64,000 bases of DNA from Lysobacter ciconiae (GCF_015209725.1 NZ_CP063656.1:1967001-2031000); one strand, 5' to 3'. Shown: positions 26,301-31,746, counted from the stretch's first letter. The notes: a model not told the origin generated them from the letters alone. Made by a program: numbers and translations.

Positions 26301-27266
26301 GGTGAACGTGGTGCACTCGGTGGGACCGTAACCGTTGTGCAGGCGCGTGCGTGGAGCGCCGGCCAGCATGCGCCGCACGTGCGGCACCGACAGCGCCTCG
26401 CCGCCGGTAAACAACTCGCGCAGGCCGGCCAGGTATGCGGGATCCTCATCGACCACCGCATTGAACAGTGCAGCCGTCAACCACGCGGTGGTGACCCCGT
26501 GCGTGGCAATGCACCGCGCCAGGCCTGCGCCGGTAGGAGTGGCCTCGTCATGCACCACGACGCGGCCCCCGTTGAGCAGCGGCCCCCAGAGTTCCAGGGT
26601 CGACGCGTCGAAGCCCAGGGGCGCGGCGTGGAGCATGCGCGTGTCCGGACCCAGCTCGATGTAGTCCACGTCGCACACCAGGTGGATGATCGAGCGGTGG
26701 CGGATCTCCACGCCTTTGGGCTGCCCGGTCGACCCGGAGGTGTACATCACGTAGGCCAGCGAATCGCCGTCGATGGCCGGCGCGGCGGCGATTTCCCGGT
26801 CGCCAGTTGCAGGCTCGCCCGGCCCGCACGGGACAGCCGCTATCGGCTGCACCGTTGCAGGCCATCCGCTGTCCCCGCCCTCCCCCACCAGCACCACGGA
26901 TGCGCCCGCGTCGCGGAGCATGAATGCCCGGCGCTCGGGCGGCTGACCGGGATCCAGCGGCAAATAGGCCGCACCGCATTTCAGCACCGCCAGCAGCGCC
27001 ACCACCGATGCCGCTGAGCGTGGCGTTGCGACGGCCACCACGTCCCCCGGCGAGACTCCTTCCCCGCGCATTCGCTGAGCCAGGGCGTGCGCGCGCCGAT
27101 CAAGCTGCGCGTAGGTCAGTACAACAGCGCCGTCGACCACCGCGATGGCACCCGGGTCGCGCGCGCATACGGCATCGAACACCGAGGCCACGGTGCGTGC
27201 GGACGCGCCGGCTGTTGCGATCGCAATGGCTGGATCCGGATTCATTGCGACACTGTTTGCTGACAC
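14334..27266 (-). CDS. Hybrid NRPS-PKS megasynthase: A-PCP-KS-AT-ACP-AMT-C-A-PCP-C-A-PCP
   Basis: A GTG at 27266 with AAGGGG 8 bases upstream gives about 4310 residues; ATGs at 27245 and 27317 are alternatives. Approximate domain positions are: A1 27200-25700, PCP1 (GGDSL) near 25570, KS 25360-24070 (TACSTS, EAHGTA, SNVGH), AT 23790-22870 (GHSVGE; HAFH, usual for malonyl), ACP (GLDSL) near 22460, class III aminotransferase 22080-20840 (lysine in YGKVVGG), C1 (HHIVCDG) near 20345, A2 19360-17870, PCP2 (GGHSL) near 17735, C2 (HHIIWDG) near 17145, A3 16180-14690 and PCP3 (GGHSM) near 14540. There is no KR, DH or thioesterase. Hand-read codes are A1 DALWFGGTFK (Val-like), A2 DATKVGEVGK (Asn) and A3 DILQLGLVWK (Gly). 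It should make a beta-amino-extended aminoacyl-Asn-Gly chain. Confidence 0.93.
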   Translation of the reverse strand: MSANSVAMNPDPAIAIATAGASARTVASVFDAVCARDPGAIAVVDGAVVLTYAQLDRRAHALAQRMRGEGVSPGDVVAVATPRSAASVVALLAVLKCGAAYLPLDPGQPPERRAFMLRDAGASVVLVGEGGDSGWPATVQPIAAVPCGPGEPATGDREIAAAPAIDGDSLAYVMYTSGSTGQPKGVEIRHRSIIHLVCDVDYIELGPDTRMLHAAPLGFDASTLELWGPLLNGGRVVVHDEATPTGAGLARCIATHGVTTAWLTAALFNAVVDEDPAYLAGLRELFTGGEALSVPHVRRMLAGAPRTRLHNGYGPTECTTFTCTWPIPHDFPASAARVPIGRPIGTTRVLVLDSSGEPVADGVTGELHVGGQGVARGYLGQPGLTAERFVPDRFSGGGGRLYRTGDLVRLRADGALEFMGRMDDQLKIRGYRIEPAEIEAVLSALPSIRASCVAPLADKAGRQRLVAYCVAEGDRYREPDLRAALAAKLPEYMLPARYVRVDALPVTANGKLDRRALPTPDRSRPELACAYQPPMGELEARVCDAMAELLDLDRVGRHDNFFELGGDSLSGLRLLEAIGPDANGQAIPATSLFSSPTAAALARAIEAGAVSGANNETAASEVTRTPFAHRPAATLGRDCAEPVAIIGMAGRFPGAADVEAFWQNLLDGRDSITRFGLEGLDPAVPETDRADPLYVPARGVIDGVEQFDAGFFGIGPREAELMDPQQRVFLELCWECLERAGHVPDATLSPVGVFAGMYNATYFQRHVAAHPDRVGKVGAFQVMLNNEKDYIASRVAHKLNLTGPAVSVHTACSTSLVAICQAIDSLRGGQCDMALAGGVAITCPPRSGYAYQEGAMLSPDGHTRTFDAQAQGTVFSDGAAVVVLKRLADAIADGDHVHAVIRGRAVNNDGGDKASFTAPSMRGQAAVVSMALADAGVDARSIGYVEAHGTATPLGDPIEVQGLTSAFRASTDEVGFCRIGSLKSNVGHMVTAAGAAGVIKTALALEGQCIPASIHFSRPNPTIDFAGSPFVVNAARSDWPAGPVPRRAGVSSFGVGGTNAHVVLEEAPATLPSEPASGPQLLVLSARTPAALVSAARLLADHLRTQPADNLADVAWTLAVGRKAFAHRATVVADDHGAAVSALRAAGTARAIARSEPAREPGCVFVFPGQGATYPGMGRALYETEPVFRIAFDACLAVLDDRPGDLSGLDLRERMFSDDPQALRPTGVMQPATFVIEYALAKWWTSLGLAPVAMVGHSVGEFVAATLAGVFSLTDGLRLVAQRGRLMQAQPAGAMLSVRLSLGQLLPRLPGGLSLAAENAPAACVVSGPVDAIAAFQAELEGEAIACRLLETSHAFHSAMMDPVVEAFRAAMDGVELAPPMIPLVSTATGQWLDAKAAGSTAYWARHLREPVRFAAALECLLADQSDRVLLEVGPRAGLSRLSRQHPAVKTQGIACIASLGDTPAAETASVRVAAGELWVKGAALDPARLDRRQRRQRVRLPTYPFQRTRHWVDAAVSAPVASKGLERLAPEPLCSTLRDAAESHCATETAAAPAASSAQAPQVDAHARDLAGRLNQVVEEVAGFDLADSDASMNFIELGLDSLMLTQVALQLQKTFAVKITFRQLMSDCASPERLLAWLEANLPVASPLAASRPAEAPLVPATTLAVPAPAPVGAIVVDQQSGALITPEPPAHVRYDVKKAFGAIARIDTGAGFVPDADQQRHLERFIQRYVARTRNSKEYARRHRPHMADPRVVNGFRPLLKEIIYPIVMERSRGSHLQDLDGNDYVDALNGFGMSLFGWQPDFVLDAVRGQLDLGYEIGPQHPLAGEVAQLACEVTGHDRAALCNTGSEAVLGALRIARTVTGRETVVLFTGAYHGIIDEMIVRAHRTLGAVPAAPGILRNTAEHVMVLEYGTAQTLEILRTHAHTIAAVLVEPVQSRRPDFQPFGFLRELRALTSEAGALLVFDEVVTGFRVHPAGVQGLLGIHADLATYGKVVGGGYPIGMICGKREYMDALDGGQWDYGDDSVPLVGVTYFAGTFVRHPLALAAAKAVLTHVREHGHGLQEALNARTARMVGELNAFCRQVGAQVAVRHFASVWKTVFLEDHPLQDLLFATMRSRSIHILDNFPCFLTTAHNDADCQRIVEAFKAGITELQEAGFLPRPADAGKVRVAPTTEPQREIWLASQLGTDASLAFNESMTLRLQGALERDALQLALSELMARHDALRANVSADGETLRMPGHVDLALDWYDLAGMDGAERAATVAERQRLAVETPFDLCSDCLFRAELLRVADAEHLLLLTAHHIVCDGWSWWVLVRELGSLYAGYSGAPAQPLPPPESFADYAIALAGDPDPATVAADEAYWLSRFADGAPVLELPLDRPRPSRRSYAAAREDHVLDAPLVEAIRALGARRGASLFATLLTAFAGLLSRLSGQSQVVVGIPAAGQSVDGHDNLVGHCVNALPLLFAFDMAQPASAAIDDTQCLLLDALEHQRYTFGTLLRKLRIDRDQSRPPLISVMFNIDQALGLEGDTLPGLSLDFSTNARTFENFELFVNAVQVRGELRLECQFNRDLFNASTIHHWMGYLRTLLQAMVGDGEQALGRLPLLDQAQRQQVLQRWNDTRTDWAGDLLVHRLFEQQVDRTPDAVAVSFGSRQLDYRTLNAQANQLAHHLRDLGIGPDQRVALCLERGPELVIGLLAVLKAGGAYVPLDPGYPPARLKFMLKDSQCRAVLTQASLRPVLAAAGTSLPLLNLTAAVRAWDGDSATNVSQRDSGLEPGNLAYVIYTSGSTGTPKGVMLEHAAVSNYLHWAMRAYAPAHGAVVSSSIAFDATVTSLITPLLCGGTVRLLAEGQEVDGLVDAVQDPRGCGLVKITPAHLEILGRRLQASGARSHVGVFVVGGEALPVSTVQLWREIQPGVRIVNEYGPTETVVGCCVHETSGELENGSSVPIGRPIANARMYILDGCGQPVPPGVTGELHIGGAGGARGYLNRPQLTAERFVDDPFDDRPGARMYRTGDLARWLPDGSIDFLGRNDGQVKIRGYRIEPAEIEVALGRHPSVAQSTVVAREDRPGDVRLVAYVVAAPGSRIEPAALAAHLATTLPGYMVPQHFVVVEAIPLTSNGKVDRQALPAPANDTASLPDNEPRSELESGVVAAMAQVLGLPDLGIHDDFFAVGGHSLLAAQLTTRLTAELGVRVSLRSVFDAPTAARLAALIATLQNEGQKPQRPIQPRADQTFAPLSVMQQRLWVMEQMEPGRVVYNAPSAHRLHGDFDEPAFQRAFAEMVRRQAALRTVIVADGDTVVQHVLDHVDAALPVEDLTALADDAQFAELMHRMEAMTAAPFEFQGGLLFRARLFRLGPQDHVLYFMTHHIIWDGWSFDLMYAEMAALYEAFSQGRASPLPELSVSYGDFSQWHLDWLDGAELAAQLAYWKQHLDGELEPLELPLDHPRPAEASGLGGTEWNHVAPALTDAVRHVGARADATLFMTLLAAYYVLLHRLTGQRDLVVGLPVRNRSSQSLEPVMGLFVNVLPLRLRIDPEHSFIAVVRQVRQAVLDAFAYPEVPFEHLVRELDVARDPSRSPIYQALFSFQDARQRPTRWGGLRHEHVLLFQKAAANDIGMWFLEHGEGLSGGLTYNADILEAGSAVLINRRYQALLHSVCRDASAPVGDIGILDSGELRQLADCNATATEGPAFGTLHAWLDAQAAATPSRTAIRFAGLDTTYAALNDRSSALAARLVVRGVVHGSLVGICLERSVDLVASMIAVLKAGAAYVPLDPAYPADRLRFMAEDAGLALVISQQSLVDALGWPRENQLLVDTQDEALHGVPAPVNGSTGTVNGESLAYVIYTSGSTGRPKGVKVSHRAVLNFLLSMQERPGLGPQDRLLAVTTTSFDIAVLEIFLPLVSGARVLLASRETATDGFALRRQLEEENATLMQATPSTWRMLLGAGWRPPSGFRILCGGEPMPPDLASRLVEFSDDVWNLYGPTETTVWSTCWRVGALDRGIPIGTPIANTTVQILDARMRRCALGVAGEICIGGAGVASGYLNRPELTAERFVDDPEPAGHRSAGLGDAVPAKLYRTGDRGRWRTDGQLEHLGRLDFQIKLRGHRIELEEIGNNLLTHPSVARATVIAREDRPGDVRLVAYVVPAAGAAIVPRDLLSHLRRFLPDYMVPQHVVELAALPLLPNGKIDRHSLPAPATSGGAEAPPAAGSDPAYAYLQALWSELLETRVGPSDNFFDLGGHSMLAVQMANRVSRETGVRLKLMRLATQTLGEIAADTPELAARLSPPGMRKRFTRGLTRLFARARDPA

Positions 27267-27440
27267 TCGGCGCCCCTTGCAGCCCGTCAGGTCTCCGCCA
27301 CGGAACCTGCTACTCAAATGAAACGCACAGCGAGACGGGTCGCGGCCAACGGACCGCGTGTCGCGGCGCCTGCGCTTGAATTCCTTCGGTCAGGGACGCC
27401 ACGATGGCGCGTCCGGGCGAAAGTGGATCGCGGCAGTTCG

Positions 27441-28214
27441 ATGAAAACCGACTTCAGCCAGCTCTACTCAAGCCTCGGCCTGCGCCCCGGGTGCACGCTC
27501 GCAGAGTTGCGTCACGCTTACCGGCAACGCATCGGCCGGATCCATCCGGACCGGAATGCGGGTATCGACGACAACGATGAACTGCCCGAACTGCTGCGCC
27601 TGTATTCCACCGCCGTGCGCTTCCACCGCCGGCACGGCCGCCTGCCCGGCTCGCTGACAGACCGTCCCGTATCGACGCCGCCATCAGGGCGCACCGCCCA
27701 CGCAAGCGTCGAGCCATTCATTGGGCAGCGCGCAATCGGTCCGGCGCCGGCCATGGCAGGCGACCCGGCCCCGCTCTCCCGGCTCCGCCCGACGCCCACG
27801 AAATGGCCGCTCGCCTTCGCCGGCGTTCTGGCGGCGACGATGCTGTTCCTCGCGCTTGCCTGGGACCGGCAGGTGGACACCGCAGTCAAGGCAACGATCC
27901 CCACCGACCTCCTCGGTACGGCACCGGCCGCGCCCGACGGCGCAACGCCGATCGCATCCGGCATGGCCGGCGCGCTCACGTCCGAAGCCGCCGACATGGC
28001 GGCGGCCCCGGCGCGCCGTCGCCTGCTCGAACCCGGAATGGATACGGCCAGCGTGATCCTGATCCAGGGCAAGCCGCTTGCCGTCAACGGCAACCGCTGG
28101 GATTACGGCCCTTCCTGGCTGCGGTTCGAGGACGGCCAGCTGGTCGACTGGTACAACTCGCCGCTGCATCCCTTGAAGGTGAGCGGTACGGCGCCGGCGC
28201 ACGCGGCGCGATGA
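27441..28214 (+). CDS. Membrane-anchored J-domain protein
   Basis: The ATG at 27441 gives 257 residues. The N-terminus (about residues 5-70) is a DnaJ-type J domain with YSSLGLRPGCTLAELRHAYR and the diagnostic HPD in RIHPDRN, which stimulates DnaK. After a Pro/Ala-rich linker, WPLAFAGVLAATMLFLALAW forms one transmembrane helix near residue 125. The C-terminal part contains a small domain with VILIQGKPLAVNGNRWDYGP and WLRFEDGQLVDWY, resembling a periplasmic SmpA/OmlA-like or DUF2845-like fold. No zinc-finger or C-terminal substrate domain of true DnaJ is present. It is divergent from the NRPS-PKS across 174 bases and convergent with the sugar transferase. A chaperone role for the large synthase is speculative. 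Confidence 0.78.
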   Translation: MKTDFSQLYSSLGLRPGCTLAELRHAYRQRIGRIHPDRNAGIDDNDELPELLRLYSTAVRFHRRHGRLPGSLTDRPVSTPPSGRTAHASVEPFIGQRAIGPAPAMAGDPAPLSRLRPTPTKWPLAFAGVLAATMLFLALAWDRQVDTAVKATIPTDLLGTAPAAPDGATPIASGMAGALTSEAADMAAAPARRRLLEPGMDTASVILIQGKPLAVNGNRWDYGPSWLRFEDGQLVDWYNSPLHPLKVSGTAPAHAAR

Positions 28215-28229
28215 TGCCGTGCCGAGCGG

Positions 28230-29624
28230 TCAACGCGCACCGCGCCGGAACAGCACCACCTCCACGGTCTGCAGCAGGATCATCAGGTCAAACAGCAGGC
28301 CGTGGTTCTTGACGTAGAACAGGTCGAACTTGAGCTTCTCCTCCGCATCGCGGACCGACGCGCCGTACGGATAGCGCAGCTGCGCCCATCCGGTGAGCCC
28401 CGGTTTCATGCAGTGGCGGACGTTGTAGTAGCGGATGTCCTGGTTCAGGCGGTCGACGAACTGCGGCCGCTCGGGACGCGGCCCGACGAAGCTCATGTCA
28501 CCGCGCAGTACGTTGAACAGTTGCGGCAGCTCATCCAGCCGCGTCATCCGGATGAACCGGCCCACCCGAGTGCTGCGCTTGTCGTCCGCGGACGCCCACT
28601 GCGCCACGCCGCTCTGCTCCGCGTCCGCGCGCATGCTGCGGAACTTGACCAGCTCGAACGCGCTGCCGTCCTCGCCGACGCGCGTCTGCCGGTACAGCAC
28701 CGGACCGCCGCTATCGACCCACACGCAGGCCATCACCACCAGCATCACCGGCCACGCCACCAGCAACAACGCCCCCGCAGCGAGCAGGTCGAACAGGCGC
28801 TTGGTCAGCCGCCGCGGCATCGAATGGTCAAACCCGCCGGAGAACACCAGCCACGACGGGTCGGCGATGCTCATCGTCACCACTCCCGCCTCACGCTCGA
28901 AAAACGTCGACAGGTCGGTCATCGACACGCCGCGCTGCACGCACGCCAGCATGGCCTCCATCGGCATTCCGCCGCGGCGCTCGTCGAGGGCGACAACGAT
29001 CTCGTGCACCTGCAGGCGGCGCGCCAGATCGGCCAGCCCCATCACGTCCTCAAGCACCACGGCGTCGGCCACCACCACCTCCTGCCCGGGCACGGCCACG
29101 AACCCGACCAGCGAGAATGACCGGCGATCGCTGCGTCGCCGCAGCCGCGTATTGATCAGGTTGGCGTTGCGGCCCGCGCCCAGCACCAGCACCCGGCGCC
29201 GAAAGGTTTCGATGTGTCCCAAGCTCTGCATCACCAGCCGCAGCGCGAATATCAGCATCAGCCCCAACGCCAGGGCGAGGGCCAGAACGCCGCGTCCGAT
29301 GTAGGCGGCCGGCACCAGGTAATAGAGCACCAGCAGCGCCACGCCGCCGAAGGCGAACGACAGCACCAGGCGCAGGACAAAATCGGTCCGGTTGTGCCGC
29401 ACGTGCACCTGGTACAAGCCGAACGCCGCCATGGCCGTAGTGATGAATGCCGCCACCACCAGGATCCGCACCGGCGCGGTGCCCAGGAAGAAAAGGTAGG
29501 AGTCCGAGTCGCGCATGAACCGCAACCACGCGGCCGCGGCAACCACGACCATGAGCACGCAGGACTCCAACAACCAAAGCCACAACGCTGCGCGACTCTT
29601 CGCGCTCGACACCTGAGGTTTCAC
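28230..29624 (-). CDS. Initiating sugar-phosphate transferase (EpsB/WcaJ type, TIGR03013-like)
   Basis: The GTG at 29624 follows GGGGGA closely and gives 464 residues. Five hydrophobic helices lead to a nucleotide-binding-like middle domain (VLVLGAGRNANLI). The C-terminal bacterial sugar transferase domain has KRLFDLLAAG, VGEDGSAFELVKFRSM, LDELPQLFNVLRGDMSFVGPRP and KPGLTGWAQ. The FFEREAGVVT...PSWLVFSGGF segment matches my memory of the PEP-CTERM/XrtA-associated group. These enzymes put the first sugar-1-phosphate on undecaprenyl phosphate and start exopolysaccharide repeat units. Together with the Wzx-like flippase, this means the cluster can both start and flip a lipid-linked glycan. Confidence 0.9.
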   Translation of the reverse strand: MKPQVSSAKSRAALWLWLLESCVLMVVVAAAAWLRFMRDSDSYLFFLGTAPVRILVVAAFITTAMAAFGLYQVHVRHNRTDFVLRLVLSFAFGGVALLVLYYLVPAAYIGRGVLALALALGLMLIFALRLVMQSLGHIETFRRRVLVLGAGRNANLINTRLRRRSDRRSFSLVGFVAVPGQEVVVADAVVLEDVMGLADLARRLQVHEIVVALDERRGGMPMEAMLACVQRGVSMTDLSTFFEREAGVVTMSIADPSWLVFSGGFDHSMPRRLTKRLFDLLAAGALLLVAWPVMLVVMACVWVDSGGPVLYRQTRVGEDGSAFELVKFRSMRADAEQSGVAQWASADDKRSTRVGRFIRMTRLDELPQLFNVLRGDMSFVGPRPERPQFVDRLNQDIRYYNVRHCMKPGLTGWAQLRYPYGASVRDAEEKLKFDLFYVKNHGLLFDLMILLQTVEVVLFRRGAR

Positions 29625-29694
29625 TGCATCCCCCCGTACCGGCTTCCGGTTCACCCGTGCTGTAGCCAACGCTGCGCGCTGCCACATCCGGCCG

Positions 29695-30486
29695 CTAGTG
29701 CCGATCCATCGGCACCGTATGGCGCATCCATACGGTTTCCACGCTCGCCCCCGGCGGCGCGGCGATCGCGCCCACCAGCTCCGGCCCGATATCGAGCATC
29801 TGCAGGTGGGTCAGTTGCGGCTCCGGAGGCGACAGCGGCTGGGAGCTTTCATCCGGAGCCTCGAAGGTGTCCATTTCCCGTGCCATGCCGACGCCCGCGG
29901 CCTTCAGCAGGGCCTCCTTGCGCACCCACAGCGCGAGCAGCGCGCGCCTGTAAGCCGCGACGTCCATGCCCGCCAGGGCGGCCAGTTCGTTGGGGTGGCA
30001 TACCCGGCTGGCGATCTTCGCCATTACCGCCGTTCGTTCGGCCGGCTCGATGTCCACGCCCACCGGCCCGGCGCCCGTTACCGCCGCGGCCACCCAGCGC
30101 CCGGCGTGGGTGAGGCTGGTGGATATCGCCGCGTCCTGCAGCCGCGGGCAGCCCAACGCATCGCGCAGCAACGGAACCGCCACCGCATCCACACCCATCC
30201 GCGCGCCCAGCAGCAGCCTGTGCAGCGCGTAGGTAAGGATCAGCCGGTCCTGGTCCTGCGGCCGACGCTGGCGCTGCGCGCGCGCAAGATCACCCGCGTC
30301 CAGCAGCAGCGCGGCATCGTCCAGCCAGGTCATCCAGTCCGCCAGTTCGAACAGCGCCACCGCCACCTGCGCCGACGACCCGGACGGCCAGTCCGCAGAT
30401 GGCAACGCGGTCCGGAAGGCGGCCCTCAGCCCGAACCTGTCCGGATTCGGACCGGCCCGGTCATCGTCCACCTCACTGTCCGACAT
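29695..30486 (-). CDS. 4'-phosphopantetheinyl transferase (Sfp/AcpS superfamily)
   Basis: The ATG at 30486, with GAGG 5 bases upstream, gives 263 residues. The two family signatures are present: VGVDIEP near residue 155 (Mg2+/CoA binding) and LWVRKEALLKAAG near residue 195 (the WxxKEA motif). It transfers phosphopantetheine from CoA to the Ser of carrier domains. Four such domains lie in the nearby NRPS-PKS, so this is its probable dedicated activating enzyme. It precedes the sugar transferase on the same strand with a 70-base gap. Its size is in the range of Sfp-type rather than the short AcpS enzymes. Confidence 0.9.
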   Translation of the reverse strand: MSDSEVDDDRAGPNPDRFGLRAAFRTALPSADWPSGSSAQVAVALFELADWMTWLDDAALLLDAGDLARAQRQRRPQDQDRLILTYALHRLLLGARMGVDAVAVPLLRDALGCPRLQDAAISTSLTHAGRWVAAAVTGAGPVGVDIEPAERTAVMAKIASRVCHPNELAALAGMDVAAYRRALLALWVRKEALLKAAGVGMAREMDTFEAPDESSQPLSPPEPQLTHLQMLDIGPELVGAIAAPPGASVETVWMRHTVPMDRH

Positions 30487-30628
30487 ACGCGCCTCGTTTT
30501 TGTCGCCTGTCTGCGGACAACGCCGTGAGCGCAGCGCGCAGGCCACAACGGGCGGCAGCTGCGAGGTGTCCGGCGCACGGCGGAAACCGCGTAAGACAGG
30601 GAAACTCCCGCGATGGACGACCGCCTCA

Positions 30629-31483
30629 ATGGCAGCCAAAGCCCCCCATCCGATCGCGCCGCACCCGATCGCGGGCAACCTGCGCCGCATGGCCAACGAG
30701 GCCGCGGAATTGCCCGGCATCCGTCTGGTGGCCGAACCCGTCTACCGTCGCCGGTTCGTACGGGAGCGCCAGGGCAACACGTACCTGGGCGTCTATCCCA
30801 GTTTCGAGGCGGCGATGGCGGCCGCGCCCCAGGTCCTGCCGAACACCTATGACACAGCCGCCGCCGGCGAGCTCTACCGCAGTCGCCTGCACCGATTGAC
30901 GGTCAGCGATTACCCGGTGCTGCACTGGATGTCGCGCCTGCTCGCGGCTGGCCAGCGCCGCGTGTTCGACCTGGGCGGCCACATCGGCGTGAGTTATTAC
31001 GCGCTGCGGCGCTACCTGGACTACCCGCCCGATTTGCACTGGCTGGTCCACGACGTGCCAAGCGTGGTCGATGCCGGGCGTCAATGGGCGCGCGACCACG
31101 ACCAATGGCGCCAGCTCGCCTTCTCCTCCGAAGTGGCACATGCCGATGGCCGCGATGTGCTGATTGCCAGCGGCGCGCTGCAGTATCTGGACTACAGCCT
31201 GCCGGAGCTGTTGAGCCGGCTGGCGCGGGCGCCGGCGCATGTGGTGGTCAACCTCACCCCGATGCATCCGGAGCTCAGCTATTTCACCCTGCAGAACCTG
31301 GGGACCGCCATCTGTCCGTACCGGGTCAGCGCGGTGCCGCAATTCCTGGAGGAAATGTCAGCGCTGGACTACACCGTCGTCGACCGCTGGGAATCGTTCG
31401 AGCGCCATCTGCGGCTGCCGTTCGCGCCCCGGTACAGCATCGACCGCTATCACGGGTTCTATCTAAAGCAAAAGGGCCGATGA
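30629..31483 (+). CDS. Putative methyltransferase, TIGR04325 (LIC12133) family-like
   Basis: The start at 30629 gives 284 residues; a later ATG at 30690 is possible and no convincing ribosome-binding site separates them. The central VFDLGGHIGVSYYALRR resembles the SAM-binding glycine loop, followed by WLVHDVPSVVDAG (acidic ribose contact) and DVLIASGALQYLD (motif II-like). This is the layout of TIGR04325, a family often found in polysaccharide and O-antigen loci. The substrate is unknown; a cap or decoration of the glycan or peptide is inferred. It is divergent from the phosphopantetheinyl transferase and its stop codon lies inside the stem of the downstream terminator. Confidence 0.78.
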   Translation: MAAKAPHPIAPHPIAGNLRRMANEAAELPGIRLVAEPVYRRRFVRERQGNTYLGVYPSFEAAMAAAPQVLPNTYDTAAAGELYRSRLHRLTVSDYPVLHWMSRLLAAGQRRVFDLGGHIGVSYYALRRYLDYPPDLHWLVHDVPSVVDAGRQWARDHDQWRQLAFSSEVAHADGRDVLIASGALQYLDYSLPELLSRLARAPAHVVVNLTPMHPELSYFTLQNLGTAICPYRVSAVPQFLEEMSALDYTVVDRWESFERHLRLPFAPRYSIDRYHGFYLKQKGR

Positions 31484-31513
31484 GTTGGACTCATCGACCC
31501 TTTCGTTTTGTTT
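31471..31513. terminator. Bidirectional intrinsic terminator at the island/tRNA junction
   Basis: AAAGGGCCGATGAG (31471-31484) pairs with CTCATCGACCCTTT (31490-31503) with one mismatch and a 5-base loop. T-rich sequence follows on the plus strand (TTTCGTTTTGTTT). On the minus strand the tail reads TTTTGCTTT, so it can also end the tRNA-Arg transcript. The methyltransferase stop at 31481-31483 is within the stem. Confidence 0.88.
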
Positions 31514-31589
31514 GGTGCGCCCGGAAGGATTCGAACCTCCGACCCCCAAGTTCGTAGCCTGGTGCTCTATCCAGCTGAGCTACGGGCGC
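31513..31589 (-). tRNA. tRNA-Arg (anticodon ACG)
   Basis: Read on the minus strand, the gene has a 7-bp acceptor stem GCGCCCG/CGGGCGC, a D-arm with AGCTCAGCTGGATAGAGC, the anticodon loop CTACGAA and a T-arm with GGTTCGAATCC. The CCA end is encoded (31513-31515). The ACG anticodon, with A34 edited to inosine, reads CGU, CGC and CGA. It is the last gene of the csrA-tRNA(Ser)-tRNA(Arg) run. Confidence 0.96.
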
Positions 31590-31654
31590 GTAATCGGAGA
31601 ATTATGACGATGAATCTGAAACCCGTCAATCCCTGCCGATCGTGTTGCGAAGAT

Positions 31655-31746
31655 TGGCGGAGAGTGAGGGATTCGAACCCTCGATGGAGTTTAACCCCCA
31701 TACTCCCTTAGCAGGGGAGCCCCTTCAGCCACTCGGGCAACTCTCC
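31655..31746 (-). tRNA. tRNA-Ser (anticodon GCT)
   Basis: On the minus strand the acceptor stem GGAGAGT/ACTCTCC, anticodon loop CTGCTAA, a long variable arm (GGAGTATGGGGGTTAAACTCC) and the T-loop GGTTCGAATCC identify a class II tRNA-Ser for AGC/AGU codons. The CCA end is encoded (31655-31657). The csrA - tRNA-Ser(GCT) - tRNA-Arg(ACG) order is the same as in Escherichia coli (csrA-serV-argV). Confidence 0.96.

Noticed and set aside
1..31483. Integrative element, phage or transposon carrying the island
   Set aside because: No integrase, transposase, terminal repeats or conjugation genes are visible; only the position next to tRNA-Arg hints at insertion.
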